A stretch of 64,000 nucleotides of DNA from Pirellulaceae bacterium (lineage in GTDB: Bacteria > Planctomycetota > Planctomycetia > Pirellulales > Pirellulaceae): NCBI GenBank assembly GCA_028280445.1, contig JANQLU010000052.1, positions 62,001-126,000 on the forward strand. The letters run 5' to 3'. Shown in pieces: positions 1 to 8,606 of the stretch. A program made the translations under genes and the position numbers. Numbering within the stretch: the stretch's first letter is position 1; each line of letters opens with the position of its first letter. The notes below the pieces were generated by a model. The model worked only from the letters and a program-made list of their open reading frames with translations. It was not told the DNA's origin and made no database searches.

Positions 1-274
1 TGTACCGGTTTTTGGCTTCGAGATCTGCTTTGTTGGCCAATAGACACTTCAGGGCTTTCTTTTTGCTGTGATAGACAGCGTGCTGCAGCGGCGTGTAGCG
101 CATGCCGGATCGACTGGCTTTGTTGATGAGGCTCGAATCCTCTTTCAACAATTTAGTGATGGCATCCGCGTCGTCTGCGTTAATGGCGTTAAAAATCTTC
201 TGGGCTTGTGCAGCGGAACTAAAAATCAATCCTGCGGCGATAAAAAGACCAACCCATTTAGCTTTCGTGTGCAT
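1..274 (-). CDS. Ankyrin-repeat exported protein, N-terminal part (cut by window edge)
   Basis: The frame runs leftwards from an ATG at 274 and is still open at base 1, so only about 91 residues are visible. The N-terminus has a basic start (MHTKAKW) and a hydrophobic core ending in SSAAQAQ, a clear Sec signal peptide with cleavage after AQA. The rest reads as ankyrin repeat: a helix with DADAITKLLKED, then TPLQHAVYHSKKKALKCLLANKADLEAKN, matching the TPLHxAxxxxxxxxxxxLLxxGAdxnxxn pattern. Ankyrin repeats mediate protein contacts and no enzymatic role can be read. It is divergent from the gene starting at 542. The ankyrin call is firm; the full length is unknown. Confidence 0.8.
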   Translation of the reverse strand, partial: MHTKAKWVGLFIAAGLIFSSAAQAQKIFNAINADDADAITKLLKEDSSLINKASRSGMRYTPLQHAVYHSKKKALKCLLANKADLEAKNRY

Positions 275-541
275 CGCATGCCCCAATTTCTATTTTTTAA
301 AACAACTGCAAAATTCAAGTATCTCTGTGTGTGACGAAAATTGCCAGCATTGGTTCCCAAATGCCTCGAAATGAGGGGGTTTTTGAAAGGAATCCTGAGG
401 TTTGAACACAATTTAAACAATTCCCAGAATGTTCGGAAATCTGTGTAAGAAGTGCTAACAGTCGGCAACATTCGACTAGGTTTTAGAACAACTGCAGCTA
501 AAATCAATCTTTGCAATATTCTCGTATCTGGAGTCAAAATT

Positions 542-1354
542 ATGCTCAAAAACCTTGGTCTGTCAGCTTTATTGCTGGCAATTTCAGCAGCCCCTCTGGC
601 AGCACAGGAACAGGAAAACGTCGAAGTCGTACAACAGGGCGCCATTGTTGTCCAAGCTCAACAGGAAGGTAAAGACGGCCCGGTCCAGGTATTTTCGATG
701 TCGACCGACGGTACAGGTGGCGACAGTATGATTTTGTCTTCGCCGTTTTCCATGGGCGGATGGAACAGCGATCCGACACAAATGATGTTCAACCCGCAAG
801 TTCGCAAGGAGTTGGAATTGGGTGATGAGCAAGTCGCCAAACTCAAAGATATCTCCAAGAAATTTTCAAAACAGCTTCGCGAGCAGCTCCGATTTGATCC
901 AGGCTCCGGCGGCAGACTGGACGTCGACAGAATCAAAAACATTCGCGAGACGCTCAAAACCATCAATGCTGAGCGTGAAGCAGCCATCGGCGCCGTGCTG
1001 CTGCCTCATCAATCAAAACGATTGAAACAAATCTCGACGCAAATGAAAATGCAAAATCGCGGAGCGGCCAATACGCTGACCAGCGATGCCATGGCCAAAG
1101 AGTTGAATATCGACGACGAGCAAAAGAAGCGTCTGAAAAAACGCGCCGAAGAACTTAAGAAACAAGTCGAAGAGAAAATCGCCAAAATTAAACAAGAAGC
1201 GCAAGAAGAATTGCTCGAAGAGTTGAGCCGCTCGCAACGCGAGAAACTCAAAGAAATGACAGGCGACAAATTCGAATATAAACGCACCAATTGGCGAGAT
1301 CGCATCAGAAGAGTCCGAAATCGCTCTTCGGAAGAAAAATCAGATCGCGAATAA
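542..1354 (+). CDS. Exported helical protein, Spy/CpxP-like; paralogue of the gene at 34123
   Basis: I chose the ATG at 542 over an in-frame start at 452 because it begins a good signal peptide (MLKNLGLSALLLAISAAPLAAQ). The mature part is almost entirely charged helix. Three blocks recur in the gene at 34123-34836: VRKELELGDEQ (about residues 87-97), LLPHQSKRLKQI (153-164) and a C-terminal SQREKLKEMTGDKFE. Spacing and composition resemble periplasmic Spy/CpxP proteins with LTxxQ motifs, which act as chaperones or stress sensors, but this is an inference from pattern only. A Gly/Ser/Met-rich stretch (about 55-80) separates the signal peptide from the helices. A terminator follows at 1415. Confidence 0.85.
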   Translation: MLKNLGLSALLLAISAAPLAAQEQENVEVVQQGAIVVQAQQEGKDGPVQVFSMSTDGTGGDSMILSSPFSMGGWNSDPTQMMFNPQVRKELELGDEQVAKLKDISKKFSKQLREQLRFDPGSGGRLDVDRIKNIRETLKTINAEREAAIGAVLLPHQSKRLKQISTQMKMQNRGAANTLTSDAMAKELNIDDEQKKRLKKRAEELKKQVEEKIAKIKQEAQEELLEELSRSQREKLKEMTGDKFEYKRTNWRDRIRRVRNRSSEEKSDRE

Positions 1355-1414
1355 TTCGTCTAAGGACTTTCGCACACTGAAAGTGCGATTGCCTTAAGTG
1401 CAACAAACCATCAG

Positions 1415-1442
1415 GCCAGGTTTTTAATACCTGGCTTTTTTT
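1415..1442 (+). terminator. Rho-independent terminator after the Spy-like gene
   Basis: GCCAGGT and ACCTGGC form a 7-bp stem around a T/A-rich loop, directly followed by seven T residues. It lies about 60 bases past the stop codon of the gene ending at 1354. Confidence 0.85.
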
Positions 1443-1479
1443 ATTGGCACTGGCAAACGATCGGTCGTGGTGCCATGGG

Positions 1480-1634
1480 CGTAGGACTGAAAATCACAAG
1501 TGCGAAGCGTGATAGGATTTTGCATCAGGAATTGCAACTCCAGTTGAGCCAACGATTTCCCGCAAGTGTGAAGCGTGAGTGAAGGGATCAGATAACCTCG
1601 AATCTTACGAGCACGAAGCGCGAGCGAGTGGTTT
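1480..1634. repeat. R5/R6 interspersed repeat fragments
   Basis: This spacer (1443-1666 has no gene) contains two R5-like motifs (AAGTGCGAAGCGTGATAGG and AAGTGTGAAGCGTGAGTGAAGG) and one R6 half (GAGCACGAAGCGCGAGCGAG at about 1609-1628). They match the dispersed palindromes listed elsewhere, but the second arms are degenerate here. Confidence 0.6.
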
Positions 1635-1666
1635 CTCGCGACTCGTCCCTCTTACCTCGCGCCTCC

Positions 1667-2326
1667 TCAACTGCCGCTGGTTTCATTCGGATGGCCTGTT
1701 TCCCGCAGGTATTCCGAAATTCTCGCTTGCAAATCCAGCAGATGTTGCCATTCATTGAAATTCAATTGGACAACCTTGCCATTTTTTGAAACTTCGATCC
1801 GCCGAACCATTTTTCGAATTCGCAAATGGATGTATTCCAAGACTTCTGCCATCTGAGCTGCCTGGCCCGGTGTTAAACGTTGAGGCAGATGCGGTGGGTC
1901 TTTTTCCAACAACGACAGCTGATAGTGTGAATCCTCCGCCATTTTTCGAGACATCACATGCGCCAATTCGCTGGAATCTTTGGCGTCCACGCGAAAATCT
2001 GTTTTAAATTTGTTCCACCGCGCATCGATCTCGTTGCGTGAACCGTACAAAATCGTACTGCGTCCGATCGTGATCATGTCGCCGTGTCGCAGAATCCGCA
2101 ACTGAGTATCTTCGCCGTTGACTTTCGTCCCATTGGTACTTTCCAGATCGGTTAACACCAACTCTTGATGGTCGACTTGGATTTTTGCGTGGTACCGGCT
2201 GACACGCTCATCGTTCAATTGAATCGAATTGCCTTCTTCGCGGCCGAGAGTCACCGGAAGAGTAATATCAGAAAACACTTGGCCTTTATCGGCACCTTCG
2301 AGAACTCGTAATGTAATCGAAGTCAT
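1667..2326 (-). CDS. FHA-domain protein
   Basis: 219 residues from the ATG at 2326; an upstream in-frame TTG at 2344 is less likely. The N-terminal 95 residues are a forkhead-associated domain with its hallmark residues in order: LGRE (about 27-30), SRYH (about 44-47) and STNGTKVNG (about 63-71). FHA domains bind phosphothreonine peptides and usually take signals from Ser/Thr kinases; such a kinase occurs at 21546 in this window, but no direct link is shown. The C-terminal 120 residues are helical and charged and match no family I know. There is no signal peptide, so it is cytoplasmic. It stands alone, separated from neighbours by repeat-bearing spacers. Confidence 0.93.
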   Translation of the reverse strand: MTSITLRVLEGADKGQVFSDITLPVTLGREEGNSIQLNDERVSRYHAKIQVDHQELVLTDLESTNGTKVNGEDTQLRILRHGDMITIGRSTILYGSRNEIDARWNKFKTDFRVDAKDSSELAHVMSRKMAEDSHYQLSLLEKDPPHLPQRLTPGQAAQMAEVLEYIHLRIRKMVRRIEVSKNGKVVQLNFNEWQHLLDLQARISEYLRETGHPNETSGS

Positions 2327-3027
2327 AGAGATTCCGGTGGGCAAAAATATATCTCATTGTTGGGACCGAACGTCCACAAAAGTTACCGACAAGATTTGGG
2401 CAAGGAATTCGGTTGGTATATTTTAGCCCAATTTCGATTCATTGCAGAGTATTAGCCCAACAATAAGTGTTATTTTTGCTCAAAAACTAGTAGTTCGTCG
2501 GAATTCCGCGAACTTTGCGGCTCAATTCTCACCCCATCAGGGAACTAAAAAACAACAGATTATAGCAGTTAAGAAGGCCTTTATTGTCAGGCACATCCAC
2601 GGGCGTTTTTCGGAAACCGTTTGATTCTCGATTTTTGTGAGTTTCAGCGGACACTCAACCGTTCGATCGGCAAATCTAGTTTTGAGACACGATCTCATCA
2701 GGCCAGCTCATCCGCGTAGCAAGACCTGCCGGAAAAACGTGTCTCTCGAAATTCGAAAGCCTCAAAAATCTGTGAACACCGGAATCGGACTGACAGCCAA
2801 ATTGCTTTCCAATCGCAAATGTCTGGCACAGGCGAGCGGCGAAAAATCACTTAGAAAACAGCCAATCACAACCATCGATTTATTTCACTGTTGGGAGCAA
2901 ATCGTCAGCCGTAGTGACCTTTCATCGCACCAACGCAACTTCCGCCGCGTTCACACAATGAGCTTGCGTGGAAAACGGTTCGAGATAAAATTGGTGGTCC
3001 TGCTGCACAAGAAAGAACATTACTTTT
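2327..3027. other. Gene-poor spacer
   Basis: About 700 bases with no ORF of credible composition on either strand. Short plus-strand frames here lack a good start site and any recognisable domain. No repeat from the six dispersed families is visible. The tRNA-Arg follows directly. Confidence 0.6.
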
Positions 3028-3101
3028 GCGTCTGTAGCTCAATTGGATAGAGCACTGGTCTTCGGAACCAGGGGTTGTAGGTTCGAGTCCTACCAGGCGT
3101 G
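3028..3101 (+). tRNA. tRNA-Arg (anticodon TCG)
   Basis: A full cloverleaf can be folded by eye. The acceptor stem is GCGTCTG with CAGGCGT (two G-U wobbles), the D arm starts TAGCTC and closes with GAGC, the anticodon stem is CTGGT/ACCAG around the loop CTTCGGA, and the T arm is GTAGG-TTCGAGT-CCTAC. Loop positions 34-36 read TCG, which decodes CGA/CGG arginine codons. The discriminator base is G and no CCA is encoded. Confidence 0.93.
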
Positions 3102-3198
3102 CTACTTTCTTCACAAACGCGCAAAATCTGCTGCGTTCTCTCGAATCTTCAAGGTCGATCAACGACCAATCATCTTGCAATTCCGTTTGCCAATAAAA

Positions 3199-3870
3199 CT
3201 ACTTGGCATAGTGGCGCAGAAACATATTGTTTTGAACCCAAAACAATTTGCTGTAGGCCCGTTGCAATTCGGTTCGTTGGTCGGCGGACAGTGCGTCCAA
3301 TTTCGAAATCTCCAACGTGAATTGGTCATTCACAAACCCGAGCAACGCTGCCAGTTGCACGATCGGAATCGCCAATGACTGATTGCCTTGATGCGGTGTA
3401 TGAATGCGAGCAATCATGTCCAGCAAAATGGCGAATGTGTCATCCGGTGGAGCCGTGCTGAGCTTCGTAAAATACTCCTCGAGTTTCATTTTGCGAAATT
3501 TTGTTTGTTCATGTTCCAGCGTCAATTGTTCGATCGACTCGGGAGCGTGACCATAGAACCCATGATGCTGTTCCAGAAAATGTCTTTTCATTGGAAAAAA
3601 CTGAAACATCTTTTCATAGACACGATCGACAATCGAACTGAGCAACGGTTTCGTAACTTCGCGATTGCGGTGCAGAATGTCAAAATCTGACGATGATAGC
3701 CCGACAACTTCAGCAACGTAGTTGAAACGATAGGCCGGATCGCTCTCCAACGTCGATTCACAAGGTTCGGTAATCGAAGTTGCAACAAATGGCGACGAAG
3801 ATTCTGTATTGCTTTCCATCCGAATCGCTCCCGACGTTTTTTCAATAATCTCCAATTGAGTATTGGGCAT
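3199..3870 (-). CDS. Protoglobin-domain protein
   Basis: About 223 residues, without signal peptide or membrane segment. From about residue 45 it follows the protoglobin / globin-coupled-sensor heme domain: RFNYVAEVVGLSSSDFDILH, a helix ending in VYEKMFQFFPMKRHFLEQH, then KLEEYFTKLSTAPPDDTF and MIARIHTPHQG. The histidine of ARIH is a plausible proximal heme ligand. No signalling output domain follows, so this is a free-standing protoglobin that could bind O2, NO or CO. The start is uncertain: an ATG at 3870 and an ATG at 3819 with GGGAGCG upstream both fit. The fold call rests on pattern recognition. Confidence 0.8.
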   Translation of the reverse strand: MPNTQLEIIEKTSGAIRMESNTESSSPFVATSITEPCESTLESDPAYRFNYVAEVVGLSSSDFDILHRNREVTKPLLSSIVDRVYEKMFQFFPMKRHFLEQHHGFYGHAPESIEQLTLEHEQTKFRKMKLEEYFTKLSTAPPDDTFAILLDMIARIHTPHQGNQSLAIPIVQLAALLGFVNDQFTLEISKLDALSADQRTELQRAYSKLFWVQNNMFLRHYAK

Positions 3871-4054
3871 CTTCACAGCAAAGGGTAGGCCAAGTCAATG
3901 TCGACAATTGTGCAAGCAGTCGTCACGGGTGAATCTGCGTTGCGATTGTTGCAACCGTTATGATCACCATCGCACGCGCCCGATTATGGTGCGTCAAATC
4001 CGCTCGCTGTGCACATTGGCGCGCTTGTCGCAGAATGAGCGAGCGTCGAAATCA

Positions 4055-4133
4055 TAAGCGCGAAACGTTAGTGATGGACCACGTTCCGCAGCACATCGGC
4101 GTGGTTGTGGTCCCTCGCTTACGCTTCGGGTTA
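4055..4133. repeat. R5 palindromic repeat
   Basis: AAGCGCGAAACGTTAGTGATGG at the left is complementary in reverse to GTCCCTCGCTTACGCTTCGG at the right, giving a long imperfect hairpin. Other copies lie at 4190, 17486 and 62615. Confidence 0.75.
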
Positions 4134-4189
4134 CGATTGCAGGAAGTCGTTAATTCAACTTGCGTTACGACTCCTGATGCAAAATCCTA

Positions 4190-4260
4190 GTGAGTGAGGG
4201 ACCGCCTTTCACAGCACATCAGTATGTTTTTCTGGCCCCTCGCTGACGCTTCGCACTTGC
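4190..4260. repeat. R5 palindromic repeat, second copy in this spacer
   Basis: GTGAGTGAGGGACC and GGCCCCTCGCTGACGCTTCG form the inverted arms. The two copies at 4055 and 4190 fill most of the 480-base spacer between the protoglobin and sulfatase genes. Confidence 0.7.
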
Positions 4261-4352
4261 GAATTTCCATCACCAACTCGAAACCCAAATGCTTGTTTTG
4301 GACCGCTTTTGCAACCACAATGGCAAAAACCAGTCATTGGAGTTTGATCATC

Positions 4353-6155
4353 ATGCGCACCCTGATTTTGTTTGTACTCGCGGCCATTTGGCAGTCCCAA
4401 GGCTTTATCGAATTGACTTTGCCCTGCCAGGCCGACGAAAAACCCAATGTTGTGATTGTCATTACCGATGATCAAGGCTACGGCGATTTGAGCTTTCACG
4501 GTAACAAAACGTTGCCGACCCGGCATCTCGATCAACTGGCGAAACAATCGTTGCGGATGACGGACTATCATGTCTCACCGACCTGCTCACCGACCCGCGC
4601 CGCGCTAATGACAGGCCATTTTTCTAATCGCACGGGTGTTTGGCACACGATCATGGGCCGTTCGATTTTGCGTTCTGATGAAATTACGTTGGGCGAGATT
4701 TTTCGCCGCAACGGATACGCGACTGGAATGTTTGGGAAATGGCATCTGGGAGACAATTACCCTTGCCGCCCCGAAGATCGTGGTTTTACCGAAGTCATGC
4801 GTCATGGCGGCGGTGGAGTCGGTCAAACTCCCGACTATTGGAACAACGCCTATTTCGATGACACCTATTGGCACAATGGGAAACCGACCAAAACCAAAGG
4901 ATTTTGTACGGACGTCTGGTTTGAATACGCCACGCGATTTGTTCTCCAGCAAAAAAAAGCGGGCAAACCATTTTTCGCTTATATCTCCACCAACGCTGCG
5001 CACGGCCCGATGCACGCGCCGAAAAAATACTCGGACATGTTTAACAATTTGCCGCAGCAACAAGCTAATTTTTTGGGCATGATCGTCAACATCGATGACA
5101 ACGTCGGTCGATTCCGAAAAATGTTGCAAGAAAACGGGCTCGCCGAAAGTACTATTTTTATTTTCACGACCGACAACGGGACTGCTGCTGGTGCCAAAAT
5201 CTTTAATGCCAATATGCGCGGCAGAAAAGGAAGTGAATACGAAGGAGGCCATCGCGTTCCGATGTTTATCCATTGGCCCGGTGGAAAACTACGACAGGCC
5301 GGCGATATCAATGAACTTTGTGCTCACGTCGATATCGCGCCGACGCTGATCGAATTATGCAAACTGAAACAACCCGCCAACCTTCGATTTGATGGAACAA
5401 GCCTCGCTTCGCTATTGAAAAATTCGTCGGACTCTAAAATCGATTGGAAAAAACGGATCCTGGTCACCGATTCGCAGCGTGTCAAAAACCCCATCAAATG
5501 GCGCAAAAGTGCCGTGATGCAAGACAAGTACCGTTTGATCAACGGCAAAGAGTTGTATGACCTGCGCTCCGACCCGTCGCAGAAAAAAAACATTGCTGCC
5601 GAACATCCCGCGATCGTCACGCGATTGCGCAACCATTACGAACAATGGTGGAAAGACATCGAACCATCGTTTAAACGTGATGTTCATCTCATTGTTGGAC
5701 ACCCGGCGGAAAGCCCTTCGGTACTCACGTCGCATGACCTGGTGGCTCGCGGGTCAACGCCTTGGAACCAGGCACAAATCCGCAACGGCGTAAGCAACGC
5801 CAATCTCATTGGCCCTTGGAATATCGAAGTTCACCGAGCGGGAACTTACGAAATTGCACTTCGTCGTTGGCCTCGTGAAGCGGATGCGGCAATCGATGCC
5901 GGGCTCCAGGCAGCTCCTGACGTACCAGGAGTCAAAGCGATGCGCAACCGCCCCGGTAAAAAACTCAATATCACGCATGCACAATTGACCATCGGTAATC
6001 AAAATTTCAAAAAAGCAGTCACGTCAGGCAGCAAAGAGATTGTTTTTCGGGCTGAACTAAAAAAGGGAAAAACGAAAATGACGGCTGTTTTTATCACCGA
6101 CGAAAAAGGCAAAAAACACGCTGCCTACTACGCTTACGTCAAACATATCAAATAA
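4353..6155 (+). CDS. Type I sulfatase (arylsulfatase A-like)
   Basis: 600 residues from the ATG at 4353, which begins a signal peptide (MRTLILFVLAAIWQSQG); an in-frame start at 4194 lies in repeat sequence and is rejected. The sulfatase core is complete: metal-binding VITDDQGYGDLS (about 36-47), the formylglycine motif CSPTR with Cys78, GKWHLGD, and DNGT. Cys78 would be oxidised to formylglycine by an FGE-type maturase. Substrates of planctomycete sulfatases are usually algal sulfated polysaccharides; here the substrate is unknown. After about residue 460 there is an extra beta-rich domain (VHRAGTYEIALRRWPREADA) seen in planctomycete sulfatases. No second sulfatase or glycoside hydrolase is next to it. 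Confidence 0.96.
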   Translation: MRTLILFVLAAIWQSQGFIELTLPCQADEKPNVVIVITDDQGYGDLSFHGNKTLPTRHLDQLAKQSLRMTDYHVSPTCSPTRAALMTGHFSNRTGVWHTIMGRSILRSDEITLGEIFRRNGYATGMFGKWHLGDNYPCRPEDRGFTEVMRHGGGGVGQTPDYWNNAYFDDTYWHNGKPTKTKGFCTDVWFEYATRFVLQQKKAGKPFFAYISTNAAHGPMHAPKKYSDMFNNLPQQQANFLGMIVNIDDNVGRFRKMLQENGLAESTIFIFTTDNGTAAGAKIFNANMRGRKGSEYEGGHRVPMFIHWPGGKLRQAGDINELCAHVDIAPTLIELCKLKQPANLRFDGTSLASLLKNSSDSKIDWKKRILVTDSQRVKNPIKWRKSAVMQDKYRLINGKELYDLRSDPSQKKNIAAEHPAIVTRLRNHYEQWWKDIEPSFKRDVHLIVGHPAESPSVLTSHDLVARGSTPWNQAQIRNGVSNANLIGPWNIEVHRAGTYEIALRRWPREADAAIDAGLQAAPDVPGVKAMRNRPGKKLNITHAQLTIGNQNFKKAVTSGSKEIVFRAELKKGKTKMTAVFITDEKGKKHAAYYAYVKHIK

Positions 6156-6314
6156 CGATATCCGCACCCAAATTACGGTTTTCGCTCCAAAAATTTTGCC
6201 CTCCAAGACGGCGTAAAAACGCTCTTGAGCGTTTCCCCCAGTTTTTCTAACCTCCGCGAAATTCTTGAACCAAGCCTATCTTGCGCGCTGTTCGGTGCAC
6301 CCGAGGAGTAAATC

Positions 6315-7295
6315 ATGAACTCAAAAACAACCCTGGTATGGATCGCGATCATTGCCGCGTCGATCATGTCACCTTGTATTGCGAACGCCGAAGAGGCTGG
6401 GAATACCGGGGCTGATCTAGCCAACCAGGCGAATGAAGCTGCCAACAATGCATTTGTGACTCTCAAAAAAGCGATCCAGGGTGACAGCTCTGCAATATCA
6501 GAAATGGCATCCAGCTACGCGATGCCCGCGCTCATGGCACTGGTGTTTCTGTTTATCGGTTACATGATCGCTTCGTTTCTTGGGAGAATGATTGGTAGCG
6601 TCGTTGCCAAACGCGTCGACCAAACGCTGGGCAAATTCTTGAGCCGATTAATCAAAAACATGATGATGGTCATGGTCATTCTCGGCACTCTGGGATTTTT
6701 TGGCGTCGATGTGACAAGCTTTGCCGCGATCCTGGCCGCTGCTGGATTTGCCATCGGCATGGCATTGCAAGGAACGCTTTCTAATTTTGCAGCCGGTATC
6801 ATGCTGCTCATTTTTCGGCCGTTCAAAGTCAACGATTACATCAAAGTCGCTGGCACCGAAGGGACGGTCGAAGAAATCGATTTATTCACAACACGACTCA
6901 ACTCGGTCGACAACCGCCATTTGATCATTCCCAACAATCAGATTTTTGGAAACCTGTTGGAGAATTTTTCGCACAACGATTTGCGGCGAGTCGATATCAC
7001 GATTGGCACTGACTATGCCAATAATATTCATCAGGTTCGTATGGTCCTGGAGAGCACGGTTCAAAACATTCCTGGGATGGTCGTCGATCCTGCTCCCCAA
7101 GTGTATTTGTCAGAGTTGAGCGCATCGTCGATCGATTGGCAATTGCGCGTCTGGTGCCATAACGCTGATTTTTGGTCGGTCCGCGAACACTTGGTGAGCT
7201 TGACCAAAGATGCCTTGGACAATGCGGGAATCAACATTCCTTATCCACAAATGGACATCAATGTGGCCGGAAAATCTTTGGCACAAGCCGCCTAA
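6315..7295 (+). CDS. mscS: Small-conductance mechanosensitive channel MscS
   Basis: 326 residues with GAGGAG seven bases before the ATG. A signal-like N-terminus (to about residue 26) is followed by a helical region and three membrane segments. The third carries the gate helix AAGFAIGMALQGTLSNFAAG, very close to E. coli MscS TM3 with its Ala/Gly packing faces. The beta domain follows (RPFKVNDYIKVAGTEGTV, then LIIPNNQIFGN), then the alpha/beta cage domain. MscS opens on membrane tension and releases solutes during hypo-osmotic shock. The extra exported N-terminal stretch (EEAGNTGADLANQANEAANN) is longer than in E. coli. It appears monocistronic. Confidence 0.97.
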   Translation: MNSKTTLVWIAIIAASIMSPCIANAEEAGNTGADLANQANEAANNAFVTLKKAIQGDSSAISEMASSYAMPALMALVFLFIGYMIASFLGRMIGSVVAKRVDQTLGKFLSRLIKNMMMVMVILGTLGFFGVDVTSFAAILAAAGFAIGMALQGTLSNFAAGIMLLIFRPFKVNDYIKVAGTEGTVEEIDLFTTRLNSVDNRHLIIPNNQIFGNLLENFSHNDLRRVDITIGTDYANNIHQVRMVLESTVQNIPGMVVDPAPQVYLSELSASSIDWQLRVWCHNADFWSVREHLVSLTKDALDNAGINIPYPQMDINVAGKSLAQAA

Positions 7296-7378
7296 AACAA
7301 CGTTTTTTCAACAGATCGTTGCACGCCCGCGATTAAACATCAGGCAGGCCGTGCTACGAATCGATTGGTGCGACAAAA

Positions 7379-7729
7379 TCACGATAGCAACGTCGCCAAT
7401 TCTTCCTCGTGGAACCCAACAAAGATCTTTTTGCCGACCCTGATCGTTGGCGCGCGAAGATTACCGCTTGGACCAATCATGATTTTGATCAGATCCTCGT
7501 CGGTCGGTTTGTCTTTCTTCAAACTGTACTGCACCAATTTTTTCCCTTTGGCCGCCAGAATCTGAGTCGCCTTGCGAGCCATCTCGACCGCCTGATCTGG
7601 ACCGATTTTGTTTTTGCGAGCATCCACCTGCTCGGAAATTTCAACGCCTACCTGCGCAAAAACCTCTTGCGCTTTGACACAACTTTTTCATCCACCGCGG
7701 TGGTAGTACCAATCAATTTTTTTTGCCAC
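7379..7729 (-). CDS. ArsC/glutaredoxin-like selenoprotein with in-frame TGA (Sec14)
   Basis: A standard ORF scan sees only the last 82 codons, starting at 7627. Reading on upstream in the same frame gives a good N-terminus from a GTG at 7729 (preceded by GACGGGA), interrupted only by TGA at 7688-7690. With TGA as selenocysteine the product is 116 residues: MAKKIDWYYHRGG-U-KSC-VKAQEV, then VEISEQVDARKNK. U14 and Cys17 form a UxxC redox motif at the place of the thioredoxin-fold CxxC in ArsC/Spx-like proteins. The C-terminal part carries LRAPTIRVGKKIFVGFHEEEL, including the cis-proline loop APT. A SECIS-like hairpin follows the TGA. I recall that ArsC-family selenoproteins are known in planctomycetes, but this was not checked here. 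The alternative is a disrupted gene. Confidence 0.85.
7654..7672 (-). promoter_or_regulatory. SECIS-like hairpin downstream of the TGA codon
   Basis: On the minus strand GCGCAA pairs with TTGCGC, extendable by a G-T and an A-T pair, leaving GGT at the apex. The apical GG lies 23 bases after the TGA, inside the distance usual for bacterial SECIS elements, and a GGU apex is what SelB recognises in the E. coli fdhF element. It is also part of the coding sequence. Confidence 0.7.
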
Positions 7730-7823
7730 GACAATCCCGTCTCGATGAGTCAACGTTTATCGATATTAAAGAACCGAACTTTCAAATAAACTCGTAACCG
7801 AACGTTTTGTCAATCTCTGGTCG

Positions 7824-7863
7824 TAGGGCCGGTTCCCACCGGCTGTTTCAATCGGATCGGCCG
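7824..7863. repeat. R1 palindromic repeat
   Basis: TAGGGCCGGTTCCCACCGGC is followed by a degraded opposite arm (GATCGGCCG). Better-preserved copies lie at 24356 and 62495. Confidence 0.75.
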
Positions 7864-7900
7864 AATGCCCAATTTAAATCCGATACAGTGGTCTCTAATA

Positions 7901-7965
7901 CAAGCACGAAGCACCAGCGAGTGGTTTTGCGCGATCGAACCACTCGCTGGCGCTTCGTGCTCGTA
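7901..7965. repeat. R6 palindromic repeat
   Basis: AAGCACGAAGCACCAGCGAG and CTCGCTGGCGCTTCGTGCTC are inverted arms around GTGGTTTTGCGCGATCGAACCA. A near-identical element lies at 32521. Confidence 0.8.
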
Positions 7966-7982
7966 AGATTACAAGAAACAGC

Positions 7983-8606
7983 TTAAACCATGACTGTTCG
8001 TCGGCGGCATCCCCAACACCACGCCAGAACAATCAAGCTCATCAAGACTGCTGAAAAAACAGGTTCAGGAACTGAAGCCGGATGAAATTCGAAACTCACG
8101 GTGTTGTAAAAGACGTTGGAGTCGTTAATTCGATTCGAGGGAAACGACAATCCTCCATTCACCCAGCGGCCCGCCGTGATATTGATATCGGAGTGAACAA
8201 AACCGGTGACTCCCAAATCATTTCGAATGGCAGCGTCATTCAAATAATTGTGACCGCCAATGATATACGTCGTGCCGCCGGTCAAAGTCACCGGTGCAAT
8301 TGTCGCATACCGAAATTTTCCGGTCAGTGGGTCCGACGGATCAACGGTAACCGACGCGATTAGGTTGCCAGAAGAATCCCAAATCGCAACGTCATGAGAA
8401 TCCGTCAATCCATCCGCGCCATCATCGAAAAACCCAAGGCTCACCAACTCGATATCGTGATTGGCGATAAACTCAAAGCCCAATGTCCAGTTCCCGTTGA
8501 AGTGACTTCCTTCGCTGTTAACGTCAATGGCAATGTCCGCACGAACCGACAATGGTATCGCCACGATCGTTGAAACCAGAATCAGAATCCGAATTAAATT
8601 GAGCAT
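7983..8606 (-). CDS. PEP-CTERM protein with DUF4082-like domain
   Basis: 207 residues: signal peptide (ILILVSTIVAIPLSVRA), a beta-rich body and a C-terminal sorting signal VPEP followed by a hydrophobic helix and RRR. The body follows the DUF4082 pattern: TLGFEFIANHDIELVSLGFFDD, then VAIWDSSGNLIASVTV, then GGTTYIIGGHNYLND. Such proteins are exported, anchored, and cut by an exosortase that recognises PEP. No exosortase gene is in this window; a second PEP-CTERM protein is at 39291. Role beyond surface display is unknown. Confidence 0.88.
   Translation of the reverse strand: MLNLIRILILVSTIVAIPLSVRADIAIDVNSEGSHFNGNWTLGFEFIANHDIELVSLGFFDDGADGLTDSHDVAIWDSSGNLIASVTVDPSDPLTGKFRYATIAPVTLTGGTTYIIGGHNYLNDAAIRNDLGVTGFVHSDINITAGRWVNGGLSFPSNRINDSNVFYNTVSFEFHPASVPEPVFSAVLMSLIVLAWCWGCRRRTVMV

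Noticed and set aside
2637..3050. Plus-strand frame before the tRNA
   Set aside because: No signal or domain, poor start, and it runs into the tRNA-Arg gene.
4605..5273. Minus-strand frame inside the sulfatase gene
   Set aside because: The sulfatase on the plus strand carries all family motifs; the antisense frame has none.
7379..7627. Reading this gene as a complete 82-residue protein
   Set aside because: A GTG start at 7627 would omit the redox motif and first strand of the fold, while upstream codons in the same frame continue the family's sequence to the TGA and beyond.
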